Of a stretch of DNA of 64,000 nucleotides, positions 24,441 through 33,363 are shown piece by piece. Position numbers and translations under genes: made by a program. The stretch lies in NCBI GenBank assembly GCA_016786885.1, contig JAEUVO010000001.1, forward strand, positions 1 to 64,000. Reading direction: 5' to 3'. How positions within the stretch are numbered: position 1 is the first letter of the stretch; every line of letters starts with the position of its first letter. The notes under the pieces are model-generated. The model was not told the origin of the DNA, made no database searches, and worked only from the letters and a program-made list of their open reading frames with translations. This DNA comes from Chitinophagaceae bacterium. GTDB taxonomy: Bacteria > Bacteroidota > Bacteroidia > Chitinophagales > Chitinophagaceae.

Positions 24441-26345
24441 TTATTTTCTAATGAAAAACTGCACAGCAAAAATTAAAATCATACTGAGCACCATCAATAA
24501 AACATAACTGCCTACCTGGCCACTTTGCAGGAGCCGGAGCTGCCTGCTTCCATAATTCACTGCTTTACCAACACCATTTACTAATGTATCAATTACCGAT
24601 CCCTCAAAAACAGATTTGAAAAATCCACCTGCCTGATGAAGAGGCTGAACAAATATTTTGTCATACAATTCATCCACATACCATTTATTCTCCAGCACCT
24701 TTCCAAAGCCTGTTTCTTCCGTACGTTGATAGTTACGGAATTTAAACCATGCTGCTACAATCATTACTAAAACAAGTATTGTTGATAACCCCATTAGCAA
24801 ATACTCTGTTGAATGAGAGACATGATGAATTTCACCCGGCTTAATAACAGGTGCCAAAAACTGCGACAATTTATCTCCTCCATGCATGAATACTTCCGGC
24901 ACTCCGACAAAACCACCAATAATGGATAGAATAGCTAATACTATCAACGGCAGGGTCATGCCAGCAGGGCTTTCATGCAGGTGATGCTCCTGCTCATGTG
25001 TTCCCCTGAATGTTCCTGTAAAAGTGATAAACAATAAACGGAACATATAAAAGGCTGTTAGCAAAGCTGTAAATAAAGCAATACCGTATAATATGGGGCT
25101 TTTTACAAAGGCACTTATTAATATGGCGTCCTTAGAAAAGAATCCACTGAATGGCGGAATGCCAGCGATAGCAATACAGCCAATGACAAATGTCCAGAAT
25201 GTGATCTTTAATTTTTTGCTCAACCCTCCCATATTACGGATGTCCTGTTCACCGCTCATAGCATGAATTACACTACCACTACCAAGAAACAACAGGGCCT
25301 TGAAAAAAGCATGTGTCATTACATGAAATACGGCAGCCACATAAGCTCCTGTACCCAATGCTAAAAACATGAATCCTAATTGACTCACTGTAGAATAAGC
25401 CAATACTTTTTTAATATCGTTTTGTTTTAAAGCAATAGTTGCAGCCAGTAATGCCGTTGCCAAACCTACATATGCTACAATATCCATAGTGAGATGTGAC
25501 ATGGAGTAAAGCACATTGCTCCGGGCAATCATATAAATACCTGCAGTTACCATGGTAGCAGCATGTATCAGTGCCGAAACAGGAGTGGGGCCAGCCATTG
25601 CATCGGGCAGCCAGGTATAAAGAGGTATTTGAGCACTTTTACCTGTTGCACCTATAAACAACAACAAGGTAATTACTGTAATATCGGTAGCACTGAACTT
25701 TTTGAATTCAACTTCGCCATTTGCAACAGCAAATACGTCACTGAAATTCACATTACCTACCCTGCTGATGATCCAGAAAATAGCGATCAAAAAAGCGAGG
25801 TCCCCGATACGGTTCATGATAAAGGCCTTATTGGCTGCTTTATTATACTCCGTTTTTTTAAACCAATAACCGATTAATAAATATGAACAAAGTCCAACAC
25901 CTTCCCAGCCGATGAACATGATCACATAGTTGGCCCCCATTACAAGCAAGAGCATGGAAAAAACGAACAGGTTGAGATAAGAAAAATATCTTCCGAAGTG
26001 TTCGGTCTTTTCTTCCTGCATGTAAGAAGTGGAATAGACATGAATAAGAAATCCTACCCCTGTAATGATCAGTAAGAACAATGAAGAAAGCTGGTCTATC
26101 TGAAAAGCAAAAGGGATTTTAAGATCTCCCACACTTATAAAATCAAAGTAGTGTGCTATATGTGTATTGCCCCCTTTCACCTGCACGAATACCCAGGCGC
26201 TTAATATAAAAGAAGCAAGTATAACACCAGAACCAATCACACCTATCATCGGTTTCGACAGGTATTTTCTTCCCAGGCCATTGATCAGAAATCCAATCAG
26301 GGGCAGCAAAGGAATCAGGTAAACTATTTGTAAAGCATTTTGCAT
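24441..26345 (-). CDS. nuoL: NADH-quinone oxidoreductase subunit L
   Basis: The 634-residue distal proton-pumping subunit. Conserved elements: FIGWEGVGLCSYLLIGYWF (glutamate helix), KSAQIPLYTWLPDAMAGPTP (lysine helix, GPTPVSALIHAATMVTAG follows), and a long C-terminal region of amphipathic helix and final transmembrane segment. Length and order fit family norms. The start ATG at 26345 overlaps nothing; nuoK ends 23 bp upstream. Confidence 0.96.
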   Translation of the reverse strand: MQNALQIVYLIPLLPLIGFLINGLGRKYLSKPMIGVIGSGVILASFILSAWVFVQVKGGNTHIAHYFDFISVGDLKIPFAFQIDQLSSLFLLIITGVGFLIHVYSTSYMQEEKTEHFGRYFSYLNLFVFSMLLLVMGANYVIMFIGWEGVGLCSYLLIGYWFKKTEYNKAANKAFIMNRIGDLAFLIAIFWIISRVGNVNFSDVFAVANGEVEFKKFSATDITVITLLLFIGATGKSAQIPLYTWLPDAMAGPTPVSALIHAATMVTAGIYMIARSNVLYSMSHLTMDIVAYVGLATALLAATIALKQNDIKKVLAYSTVSQLGFMFLALGTGAYVAAVFHVMTHAFFKALLFLGSGSVIHAMSGEQDIRNMGGLSKKLKITFWTFVIGCIAIAGIPPFSGFFSKDAILISAFVKSPILYGIALFTALLTAFYMFRLLFITFTGTFRGTHEQEHHLHESPAGMTLPLIVLAILSIIGGFVGVPEVFMHGGDKLSQFLAPVIKPGEIHHVSHSTEYLLMGLSTILVLVMIVAAWFKFRNYQRTEETGFGKVLENKWYVDELYDKIFVQPLHQAGGFFKSVFEGSVIDTLVNGVGKAVNYGSRQLRLLQSGQVGSYVLLMVLSMILIFAVQFFIRK

Positions 26346-26368
26346 AACCTATCTTCTGAAATCCAATA

Positions 26369-26707
26369 TCAGTGTTTTAACCTGTTCAAAAAATTGACAT
26401 CCACTGAATGGATGTTCCGGTACATCATTACTATAATTGCTAATCCCACACTAACTTCGGCGGCAGCCACCACCATAATAAAGAATACAAATAGCTGTCC
26501 ATCCGTTCCGGCGGTGCCGCTAATATCACCAGCCAATAACGCCGCCTTGGCATGCATTTTTGAAAAAGCCACCAACAGCAGGTTTACCGCATTCAGCATT
26601 AGTTCAATACACATAAAAATGATGATCGCATTGCGGCGGGTTAATACCCCAACAATACCGATGCAAAACAACGCTATAGACAACAATATGTAATTATTGA
26701 TCGGCAT
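26369..26707 (-). CDS. nuoK: NADH-quinone oxidoreductase subunit K
   Basis: 112 residues with three transmembrane helices and the conserved glutamate-containing helix ([19 protein letters not shown]) of NuoK. I start it at the ATG at 26707, one base after the nuoJ stop, rather than the ATG at 26725, which would add six polar residues and overlap nuoJ. The C-terminal tail is slightly longer than in E. coli. Confidence 0.94.
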   Translation of the reverse strand: MPINNYILLSIALFCIGIVGVLTRRNAIIIFMCIELMLNAVNLLLVAFSKMHAKAALLAGDISGTAGTDGQLFVFFIMVVAAAEVSVGLAIIVMMYRNIHSVDVNFLNRLKH

Positions 26708-26708
26708 A

Positions 26709-27209
26709 TTATTCTTTTTTCCCAATCACTACTGCACCTACCATAGCACTAAGAAATAAAATACTGCTTATTTCAAAAGGCACCACGTAAGTAGTGAATA
26801 ATTCTTTTCCAAGATTTTTTATAAGACCAATATCACCTTCATTTACCATTGCCTCCTGGTCCTTCAGACCTGCATCTTTTAAAGCTGCGACGAATACAAG
26901 CATCAGACATCCGCCCGCAACAGCCCCCGCCATTTTCAGCCATCGGTTCTTTTGAGGTTCTGTTTCTTTATTCAGATTCATCAGCATTATTACAAACAGG
27001 AACAAAACCATAATAGCTCCTGCATACACAATTACGTTTACAATTGCCAGGAACTGGGCATTTAATAAAATATAGTGACCGGAAATAGAAAAAAAGGTAA
27101 CAATTAACCAGAGTACACTGTATACAGGATTCTTGCTGGTAATTACCATCAGGGCACTGAATATTGCCACTACAGAAAGAAACCAGAATAATATTTGAAT
27201 AATGTTCAT
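26709..27209 (-). CDS. nuoJ: NADH-quinone oxidoreductase subunit J
   Basis: A 166-residue membrane subunit with five hydrophobic segments; [23 protein letters not shown] is the conserved pi-bulge helix 3 region (read as two adjoining halves) that couples quinone reduction to pumping. It lies between nuoI and nuoK in the canonical order, 23 bp after nuoI. Confidence 0.95.
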   Translation of the reverse strand: MNIIQILFWFLSVVAIFSALMVITSKNPVYSVLWLIVTFFSISGHYILLNAQFLAIVNVIVYAGAIMVLFLFVIMLMNLNKETEPQKNRWLKMAGAVAGGCLMLVFVAALKDAGLKDQEAMVNEGDIGLIKNLGKELFTTYVVPFEISSILFLSAMVGAVVIGKKE

Positions 27210-27232
27210 TTCTATAAAGCCGTTAGTCGTTC

Positions 27233-27772
27233 TTAGTTCTTTACTGCTTTATTACCCAGTGCCTTTTCATAAGCCTCTTTATCTTTCAAAGGATGGGGTA
27301 TCAGCAATTCCTCTTTTTTATAAATAAATCCTTTTCGTCCATAATTTGCCGGAGCAAATGTCTGTGACAAATAAATTGCATCTTTTGGACATGCTTCTTC
27401 ACACAAACCACAGAATATGCAACGCAGCATATTAATCTCATACTTAACCGCATATTTTTCTTCCCTGTACAAATGCTCCTCACCTGGTAATCTTTCAGCC
27501 GCTTCCATCGTAATCGCTTCAGCCGGGCAGGCCACCGCACAGAGGCCGCAGGCTGTACAGTTCTCTCTTCCTTCTGCATCACGGTTCAGCACATGCAAAC
27601 CACGGAATACTTTGGAAAAAGTTCTTTTTTGTTCGGGATACTGTATTGTCGCTTTCTTTTTAAAAAGATGACTGATAGTAATACCCATGCCTTTGACAAT
27701 ATTCCAGAGATAAATACTCTCCAGGAATGTCATCGGCTTACGGTCTACCTGTTTTGCTCTTTGTGTTAACAT
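27233..27772 (-). CDS. nuoI: NADH-quinone oxidoreductase subunit I
   Basis: A 179-residue ferredoxin-type subunit holding clusters N6a and N6b, which pass electrons towards NuoB. Two full motifs are seen: CTACGLCAVACP and CIFCGLCEEACP. The N-terminal helix region (about 15-40) anchors it to the membrane arm. It is followed 23 bp later by nuoJ and lies 79 bp after nuoH. Confidence 0.96.
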   Translation of the reverse strand: MLTQRAKQVDRKPMTFLESIYLWNIVKGMGITISHLFKKKATIQYPEQKRTFSKVFRGLHVLNRDAEGRENCTACGLCAVACPAEAITMEAAERLPGEEHLYREEKYAVKYEINMLRCIFCGLCEEACPKDAIYLSQTFAPANYGRKGFIYKKEELLIPHPLKDKEAYEKALGNKAVKN

Positions 27773-27851
27773 ACTTTATAAAAGTTCGCAAATATCAGTA
27801 ATTAAAAACTCAAAAGTAAAAAGTAAAAAGATGCTTTGAGTTTTTGAATTT

Positions 27852-28919
27852 TTATTTTTTAAGCCACAGCATCACTGCCGCTGTAATGATCATATTCAAT
27901 AGTGCTAATGGAATCAATTTTTTCCATCCCAGGTTCATTAACTGGTCATAGCGGAATCTTGGTATCGTCCACCTGATCCAGATAAAAACAAAAAGCAGGA
28001 AAGAAATTTTTGCCATCAACATACTAAAACTTATCAAAGACATTAACCAGGGTTCTAGTTTCCAGCTGGCTTCATTTACAAAAGGAATATCATACCCGCC
28101 TAGGAACAATGTGGCTATTACGGCGCTGCTTACAAACATATTAATGTATTCAGCAAATAAGTAAAAGCCCAGCTTCATGGAAGAATACTCCTGGTGATAA
28201 CCAAAATTCAGTTCATTCTCTGCTTCTGGTAAGTCAAAAGGTGTCCGGTTACATTCTGCCAGTGCACAAACAAAGAATATGATAAAACCCAGCGGCTGAC
28301 TCCACACATGCCAACTCAAAAATCCACCCCAACCGCCATGAATCTGGTTATCTACTATTACACTCATCTTTAGCGAGCCAGTCATAAATAATACAGCGAT
28401 CAGTGCCAGTCCCATCGGCAATTCATAAGAAACCATTTGTGAAGCGCCACGTATAGCTGCGATCAATGAGAATTTATTATTTGACGCCCAGCCACCGATC
28501 ATGATCCCATATACACCAACACTTACTACACTAAACACAATCAGGATGCCCATATCCACGTCTGCCACCTGTAACGGAATTGAGCCTTTATCTGTTACTA
28601 TTGGTGCACCCCAGGGAATAACCGTACTGGTAACCAAAGAAGTGATCATAGCAAGGCCGGGGCCAAGTAAGAAAAGCACTTTATTAGAAGCCAGTGGAAT
28701 AATTTCCTCTTTGAAGAAAAGCTTACCGCCATCTGCTAAAGGTTGAAGAATGCCAAAAGGCCCTGCACGGTTTGGTCCATGCCTGTCCTGAAGCCAACCC
28801 GCCACTTTTCTTTCTGCATAAGTGGTGTACATGGCAATGAAGAAGGATAGCCCGATGATACAAGCTATCAATATTGCTTTTTCTAAAATAAACCACAGGC
28901 TTATACTTAATAAAATCAT
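27852..28919 (-). CDS. nuoH: NADH-quinone oxidoreductase subunit H
   Basis: A 355-residue membrane subunit that forms the quinone chamber with NuoB and NuoD. The conserved ERKVAGWLQDRHGPNRAGP loop, the FDLPEAENEL motif and the final RFRYDQLMNLGWK motif are all present. It is separated from nuoG by an inserted lipoprotein gene, which is unusual. Confidence 0.96.
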   Translation of the reverse strand: MILLSISLWFILEKAILIACIIGLSFFIAMYTTYAERKVAGWLQDRHGPNRAGPFGILQPLADGGKLFFKEEIIPLASNKVLFLLGPGLAMITSLVTSTVIPWGAPIVTDKGSIPLQVADVDMGILIVFSVVSVGVYGIMIGGWASNNKFSLIAAIRGASQMVSYELPMGLALIAVLFMTGSLKMSVIVDNQIHGGWGGFLSWHVWSQPLGFIIFFVCALAECNRTPFDLPEAENELNFGYHQEYSSMKLGFYLFAEYINMFVSSAVIATLFLGGYDIPFVNEASWKLEPWLMSLISFSMLMAKISFLLFVFIWIRWTIPRFRYDQLMNLGWKKLIPLALLNMIITAAVMLWLKK

Positions 28920-28942
28920 CCTTATAAGTTTTTCAACCTTTT

Positions 28943-29788
28943 CTAGTCAATCATTTTTAATAGCTTTCTAAATATATCAGCATTTAACTCGAATGCATTT
29001 TTAGTTTTCGCCAATGCAAAGTCTTTTCTCATTTCACTCTCGATTATATCATATCCAATTTTTGCATCTTCGCCATCGAAAAATAAATCCTGCCAGTCCC
29101 CGATCTCATCAAATTTCCTCATTGATATCCCATTACTATACACCTCAAAAGGTGATGCAAGGTTTGGTTCTGAAACAACCCGAAGCCCTGTTTCTAAAGC
29201 ATTTTCAAAATACAATTGCATAAATTCAATATGGTTTCGTACCCTACTCCTTATTTCTGCATCTGTTTCTTTTTTGCCTGGTTTAATTCTCCACTTGTTA
29301 TATTTTGAATCGTATAGATCAAATTTAATACTTCGCCTTTCTTTTTCTATATCAATTGTAAACCCGTCCTTTATCCAATCAACAGGGATTTCAGCAGAAT
29401 GTGCTACTTCATCACTGTTACTTGTTTTTTGAATTGCCTTTACATCAAACAATGTGAAATCAAGTGTCGCTCCGTTTCTGCTATCACTCGATATCGTAAA
29501 TGCTGCTACCAATTTATCATCTTGGTCTCTGAGCATTTTATATTCGTTTCCAGATTTCTTTACTTTACCCTCACCAAAATACCCATTCAAAAAGAAAACA
29601 TATGTATCATTCATGGTAATATTCAAAAAACAATTATCATGGTTTGTTTTGACAGGCAAATAACTACCATTTTTGAAATCAACATCAACAATTTTCCATA
29701 TACTCTCCGCCTGTTTCTTACCTCCACAAGCAGAAAAAAAGATAAATAAACAAAGAGCTATTACAACATAACCTTTATTGCTTTCCAT
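28943..29788 (-). CDS. Unknown lipoprotein embedded in the nuo operon
   Basis: 281 residues from the ATG at 29788. That start gives a clean lipoprotein signal peptide (MESNKGYVVIALCLFIFFSAC with the lipobox FSAC, Cys21); longer starts inside nuoG would destroy it. The mature part resembles a lipocalin-like sheet region (WKIVDVDFKNG, then NDTYVFFLNGYFGEG) followed by a helical C-terminal half. The start overlaps the last 14 bp of nuoG, so it is translationally coupled, and nuoH follows 23 bp later. I do not recognise the family. Co-expression with complex I is clear from the layout, but a role in the complex is not shown. Confidence 0.7.
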   Translation of the reverse strand: MESNKGYVVIALCLFIFFSACGGKKQAESIWKIVDVDFKNGSYLPVKTNHDNCFLNITMNDTYVFFLNGYFGEGKVKKSGNEYKMLRDQDDKLVAAFTISSDSRNGATLDFTLFDVKAIQKTSNSDEVAHSAEIPVDWIKDGFTIDIEKERRSIKFDLYDSKYNKWRIKPGKKETDAEIRSRVRNHIEFMQLYFENALETGLRVVSEPNLASPFEVYSNGISMRKFDEIGDWQDLFFDGEDAKIGYDIIESEMRKDFALAKTKNAFELNADIFRKLLKMID

Positions 29789-30905
29789 TACTATTAGTCT
29801 TTTCAAATGTCTTACTCGTTGCAGGTCCGGGCAAAGCGCTGATGTCCACACTGTTCACATCACTTACATCATGAATATCCATCAGCAATTTCGGCGCCCT
29901 TCCTCCCATTACTTCAGGCATTGTTTCTTTTGGCTTGTGTAAACCAACATAATGTCCCTGCGAGATAACCGAATGCCTGTTGATCTTAGTCGGTCCCTCA
30001 ATCATCCAGTCGTTTACATGTTTCTTATCAAAGCGGCAGGTGTTACATATCCATCCGGGCTTTCCATCATAACTCTGCACCTCACCCCACTCATCTTTTC
30101 TTGCTGTTACCCGCAATACTTCATCGCCACGCTGCCATAAGGTTACTTTACCACAGCACTTGTCGCAGTCACGGTGTGCATTCACCGGTTTGGTGAACCA
30201 CACCCTGTTCTTAAAGCGGAAAGTTTTATCTGTTAATGCTCCCACCGGGCACACATCGATCATGTTTCCGCTGAAATCATTATCAATTGCTTTGGATATA
30301 TAAGTAGATATCTCCGCATGATCACCCCTGTCCAAAATTCCATGCACTCTGTTATCAGTCAACTGGTCAGCCACATAAGTGCAGCGATAACAAAGAATAC
30401 ACCTTGTCATATGCAGTTGTATGTAAGGACCTATATCTTCCTTTTCAAATGTTCTTCTCTTGAATTCGTAACGGGTGCCTTCTTTGCCATGTTCGTAACC
30501 CAGGTCCTGTAAATGACATTCACCAGCCTGGTCGCATATAGGGCAATCCAACGGATGGTTCAATAACAAAAATTCCACCACTCCAGCTCTTGCATCCTGT
30601 ACCCTTTCGCTTGTGATATTTTTTACAATCATACCATCCATTACATTGGTGCGGCATGAGGCTACCAGTTTCGGCATCGGTCTCGGGTCGGCAGTCGATC
30701 CTGCAGCTACTTCTACCAGACAGGTACGGCATTTACCACCACTGCCCTGTAGCTTGCTGTAATAGCACATGGCAGGCGGTGTAACATCGCCACCTATTTT
30801 TCTTGCAGCGTTTAATATAGAAGTACCCGGCGCCACTTCGATAGTTATATTATCAATAGTGACTTTAAAATTTGCAGGTGCTTCTTTTTTAATTTCTTCC
30901 GCCAT
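29775..30905 (-). CDS. nuoG: NADH-quinone oxidoreductase subunit G (short form)
   Basis: 376 residues from ATG 30905; a longer frame to 31031 exists but would overlap nuoF by 100 bp and lacks homology-like sequence. The N-terminal [2Fe-2S] domain has C47, C59, C62 and C84, and then HPLDCPICDQAGEC and TRCILCYRC for the [4Fe-4S] clusters. The molybdopterin-like C-terminal domain of E. coli NuoG (about 900 residues) is absent. The end is short, as usual in Bacteroidota. It transfers electrons from NuoF towards NuoI. The lipoprotein gene downstream overlaps its stop. Confidence 0.94.
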   Translation of the reverse strand: MAEEIKKEAPANFKVTIDNITIEVAPGTSILNAARKIGGDVTPPAMCYYSKLQGSGGKCRTCLVEVAAGSTADPRPMPKLVASCRTNVMDGMIVKNITSERVQDARAGVVEFLLLNHPLDCPICDQAGECHLQDLGYEHGKEGTRYEFKRRTFEKEDIGPYIQLHMTRCILCYRCTYVADQLTDNRVHGILDRGDHAEISTYISKAIDNDFSGNMIDVCPVGALTDKTFRFKNRVWFTKPVNAHRDCDKCCGKVTLWQRGDEVLRVTARKDEWGEVQSYDGKPGWICNTCRFDKKHVNDWMIEGPTKINRHSVISQGHYVGLHKPKETMPEVMGGRAPKLLMDIHDVSDVNSVDISALPGPATSKTFEKTNSNGKQ

Positions 30906-30930
30906 ATTAAAAATTCGTTCTTTCTTTTTA

Positions 30931-32289
30931 TTATACCGTCGTCGGAACATGAATCGGGTCCGCATAATGCGCCAATCCAAAATTTCTTCTTTGTGCATCC
31001 TCCGGATTAGTGATATGCCATTCAAACTCATCCCTGAAATGCCGTATTGCCGCTGCTACCGGCCATGCGGCAGCATCCCCCAACGGGCAAATCGTATTCC
31101 CCTCTATCTTACGTTGTATATCCCAGAGCAAATCAATATCACTCATCTTTCCTTTTCCGTTCTCAATGTTCAGCAGTATTTTTTCCATCCAGCCGGTTCC
31201 TTCACGACAAGGAGAACACTGGCCGCAACTTTCATGGCGATAGAATCTTGCCAAAGTGTAAGTATGCTTAACCACACATTGTGTGTCGTCCAAAACAATG
31301 AATCCTCCAGAACCCATCATGGAACCTGTTGCAAAACCACCATCTGCGAGACTTTCATAGGTCATCATTCTTTTTTCACCCTTTGCCGTAGTCAGCAATA
31401 AATTAGCAGGTAAAACAGGAACAGATGAACCACCGGGAATACAAGCTTTCAACTTTCTTCCGTTGGCAATACCTCCACAGTATTCATCACTGTAAATAAA
31501 TTCTTCGACGCTGATGGTCATATCAATTTCATACACACCTTGCTTCTTAATATTACCACAAGCTGAAATCAATTTTGTACCAGTTGATTTACCCACACCA
31601 ATTTTTGCATATTCTTCTCCACCTTCATTGATGATGGGAACAACAGCCGCAATAGTTTCTACATTATTTACTACTGTAGGACAATCCCACAAGCCCTTTA
31701 CAGCCGGAAATGGTGGTTTGATTCTCGGATTACCTCTCTTGCCTTCCAATGATTCAAGCAAGGCAGTTTCTTCGCCGCAGATATAAGCTCCGGCGCCACG
31801 TTGTACATAAATTTCTAAATCATAACCTGTACCTAAAATGTTTTTTCCAAGCCATCCATTGTTCTTTGCTTCCTGTATGGCTTGTTCTAAAATGTCAACG
31901 ATCCAAGCATATTCGCCACGGATATAGATATAAGAACGTTTAGAACCTAATGCAAAAGATGAAGTAATCATCCCTTCAATCAGCAAATGCGGAATGAACT
32001 CCATTAAATACCTATCCTTGAATGTACCGGGCTCTGATTCATCTGCATTCACCACCAAATAACGGGGCACTCCTTCCGGCTTGGCAAGGAAACTCCATTT
32101 CATACCTGTTGGAAAACCTGCACCACCACGGCCCCTCAGTCCGCTTTTCTTCATTTCGTCTGTTACCGCATCAGGTGTCATCGTCTTCAATGCCTTCTCC
32201 ACACTACGATACCCCCCTTCACGGCGGTACACATCGTAGAGCCTGATGTTTTCAATGTGTGCTTTGTCCAATAATAATTTTCTTCCCAT
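30931..32289 (-). CDS. nuoF: NADH-quinone oxidoreductase subunit F
   Basis: The 452-residue FMN- and NADH-binding subunit. GLRGRGGAGFPTGMKW is the NADH-binding glycine loop, GAGAYICGEETALLESLEGK the FMN site, and CGQCSPCREGTGW with the later NTICPLGD cysteine binds cluster N3. Length and motif order are standard. The 99-bp spacer before it contains two GC-rich palindromes. Confidence 0.96.
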   Translation of the reverse strand: MGRKLLLDKAHIENIRLYDVYRREGGYRSVEKALKTMTPDAVTDEMKKSGLRGRGGAGFPTGMKWSFLAKPEGVPRYLVVNADESEPGTFKDRYLMEFIPHLLIEGMITSSFALGSKRSYIYIRGEYAWIVDILEQAIQEAKNNGWLGKNILGTGYDLEIYVQRGAGAYICGEETALLESLEGKRGNPRIKPPFPAVKGLWDCPTVVNNVETIAAVVPIINEGGEEYAKIGVGKSTGTKLISACGNIKKQGVYEIDMTISVEEFIYSDEYCGGIANGRKLKACIPGGSSVPVLPANLLLTTAKGEKRMMTYESLADGGFATGSMMGSGGFIVLDDTQCVVKHTYTLARFYRHESCGQCSPCREGTGWMEKILLNIENGKGKMSDIDLLWDIQRKIEGNTICPLGDAAAWPVAAAIRHFRDEFEWHITNPEDAQRRNFGLAHYADPIHVPTTV

Positions 32290-32299
32290 ATGCCTCTAT

Positions 32300-32380
32300 C
32301 CCCTAAAGGGGGATTTTAAAATCTTGAGTTAAATAAATTTTCCTATTCTTTAATAGTTTTCCCTAACTCCCCTTTAGGGG
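32300..32380. repeat. Pair of GC-rich palindromes between nuoF and the NTF2-like gene
   Basis: CCCCTAAAGGGG(G) at 32300-32312 and CCCCTTTAGGGG at 32369-32380 are each self-complementary and complementary to one another across 56 bp. They can form two small hairpins or one large one in the nuo transcript. Similar CCCCT/AGGGG spacers occur between genes in other Bacteroidota, which is recollection rather than something computed here. Confidence 0.65.
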
Positions 32381-32388
32381 TTGGGGGC

Positions 32389-32808
32389 TTACCCTCTCAC
32401 CGCCTGTCTTGCAAACAACAACCACCTCTTTCCCTTTCTCACCCACACTTCCATCACTTTCAAATGAAAGTTACCGTCCTTTCCATTTAATGTGGCTGCT
32501 ATATCTGCAACAAACCTTGCATGTGCCACATTTCCATTTATCACTACCTGTACACTATCTTCTTTATAACTATTGTAATTCATATAACCTGTTTCCAGGT
32601 TTTTCATCAACTCTGTTTTTGTTTCCACCCAGCCATTGCTATGTCCATAACTCAATGCCTTATCTGTTTGCTGGTTGATGGAAACTATGTTTTTCTTTAC
32701 CAATGCCTGGTGAAACTCTTTCAATGTAGTGGTCAGTTTCTCTTCAGCTGTCTGGGCATTGGCAAAAACAACAGTAATTAAAAGAACTATGGCTAATAAT
32801 TTTTTCAT
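32389..32808 (-). CDS. Secreted NTF2-like (SnoaL/DUF4440-type) protein embedded in the nuo operon
   Basis: 139 residues: a signal peptide (MKKLLAIVLLITVVFANAQ) followed by a single NTF2-like domain. The pattern EFHQALVKKNIVSINQQTDKALSYGHSNG and the later FHLKVMEVWVRKGKRWLLFARQAV fit the DUF4440 cone-shaped fold, in two separate stretches. No catalytic residues can be named. It starts 2 bp after the nuoE stop, so it is tightly coupled to complex I expression although it is exported. A binding or accessory role is possible, but nothing links it biochemically to Nuo. Confidence 0.75.
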   Translation of the reverse strand: MKKLLAIVLLITVVFANAQTAEEKLTTTLKEFHQALVKKNIVSINQQTDKALSYGHSNGWVETKTELMKNLETGYMNYNSYKEDSVQVVINGNVAHARFVADIAATLNGKDGNFHLKVMEVWVRKGKRWLLFARQAVRG

Positions 32809-32810
32809 TC

Positions 32811-33314
32811 TTAGTTTTTAGCCGCTGCATTATTCCTGCACTCTGCAATTATCGCATCCACTTTTTCTTTTGTCAAATGCTCCCGGTAATTTTTTCCCAT
32901 CTGCATCATCGGGGCATAGCCACAGGCTCCCAAACATTCCACTGTTTTCAATGTAAACATTCCGTCACTCGTCGTTTCGCCGGGTTTAATACCCAGTTTC
33001 TCATAAATGTATTTTACAATATCATCACTGCCGTTCAGCATACAAGGCCCTGTCTGGCATACTTCAAACATATACTTGCCTACCGGTTTCAGGTTGTACA
33101 TACTATAAAAAGTAGCCACTTCGTATACTTCAATAGGCTTCAGACTTAACAGGGATGCTACATAATCCATCGTCTCCGTACTAAGCCAGCCGCCAAATTC
33201 CTGTTGTGCCAAATGAAGTACCGGAATAACAGCACTCTTCTGTTTTCCTTCCGGATAAAAATTAATTATCCGCTTCACTTCCTGCATGGCTTTATCTGAA
33301 AAAGCTACATTCAT
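32811..33314 (-). CDS. nuoE: NADH-quinone oxidoreductase subunit E
   Basis: A 167-residue thioredoxin-fold subunit with the [2Fe-2S] cluster N1a. The four ligands are C86, C91, C127 and C131 (EVCQTGPC, then CLGACG). It works with NuoF in the NADH-oxidising module. It lies 49 bp after nuoD, with a REP-like hairpin in the gap. Confidence 0.95.
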   Translation of the reverse strand: MNVAFSDKAMQEVKRIINFYPEGKQKSAVIPVLHLAQQEFGGWLSTETMDYVASLLSLKPIEVYEVATFYSMYNLKPVGKYMFEVCQTGPCMLNGSDDIVKYIYEKLGIKPGETTSDGMFTLKTVECLGACGYAPMMQMGKNYREHLTKEKVDAIIAECRNNAAAKN

Positions 33315-33328
33315 TTTATTCTGTTAAA

Positions 33329-33353
33329 TCACCCTTCGATAAACTCAAGGTGA
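33329..33353. repeat. REP-like hairpin between nuoD and nuoE
   Basis: TCACCCTT and AAGGTGA flank a 10-nt loop region with CGATAAACTC, forming an imperfect stem. The sequence resembles the widespread intergenic repeat with the core TTCGA-x-AA-x-CTCA-x-GGTGACA. It falls exactly in the spacer between nuoD and nuoE. Confidence 0.55.
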
Positions 33354-33363
33354 CATCTTATTA

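Noticed and set aside
29789..29851. Upstream start of the embedded lipoprotein at 29851
   Set aside because: It would give an N-terminus without a signal sequence inside nuoG; the ATG at 29788 yields a proper lipobox.
30906..31031. Longer nuoG start at 31031
   Set aside because: It would overlap nuoF by about 100 bp and adds 42 basic residues with no similarity to NuoG; the ATG at 30905 is standard.
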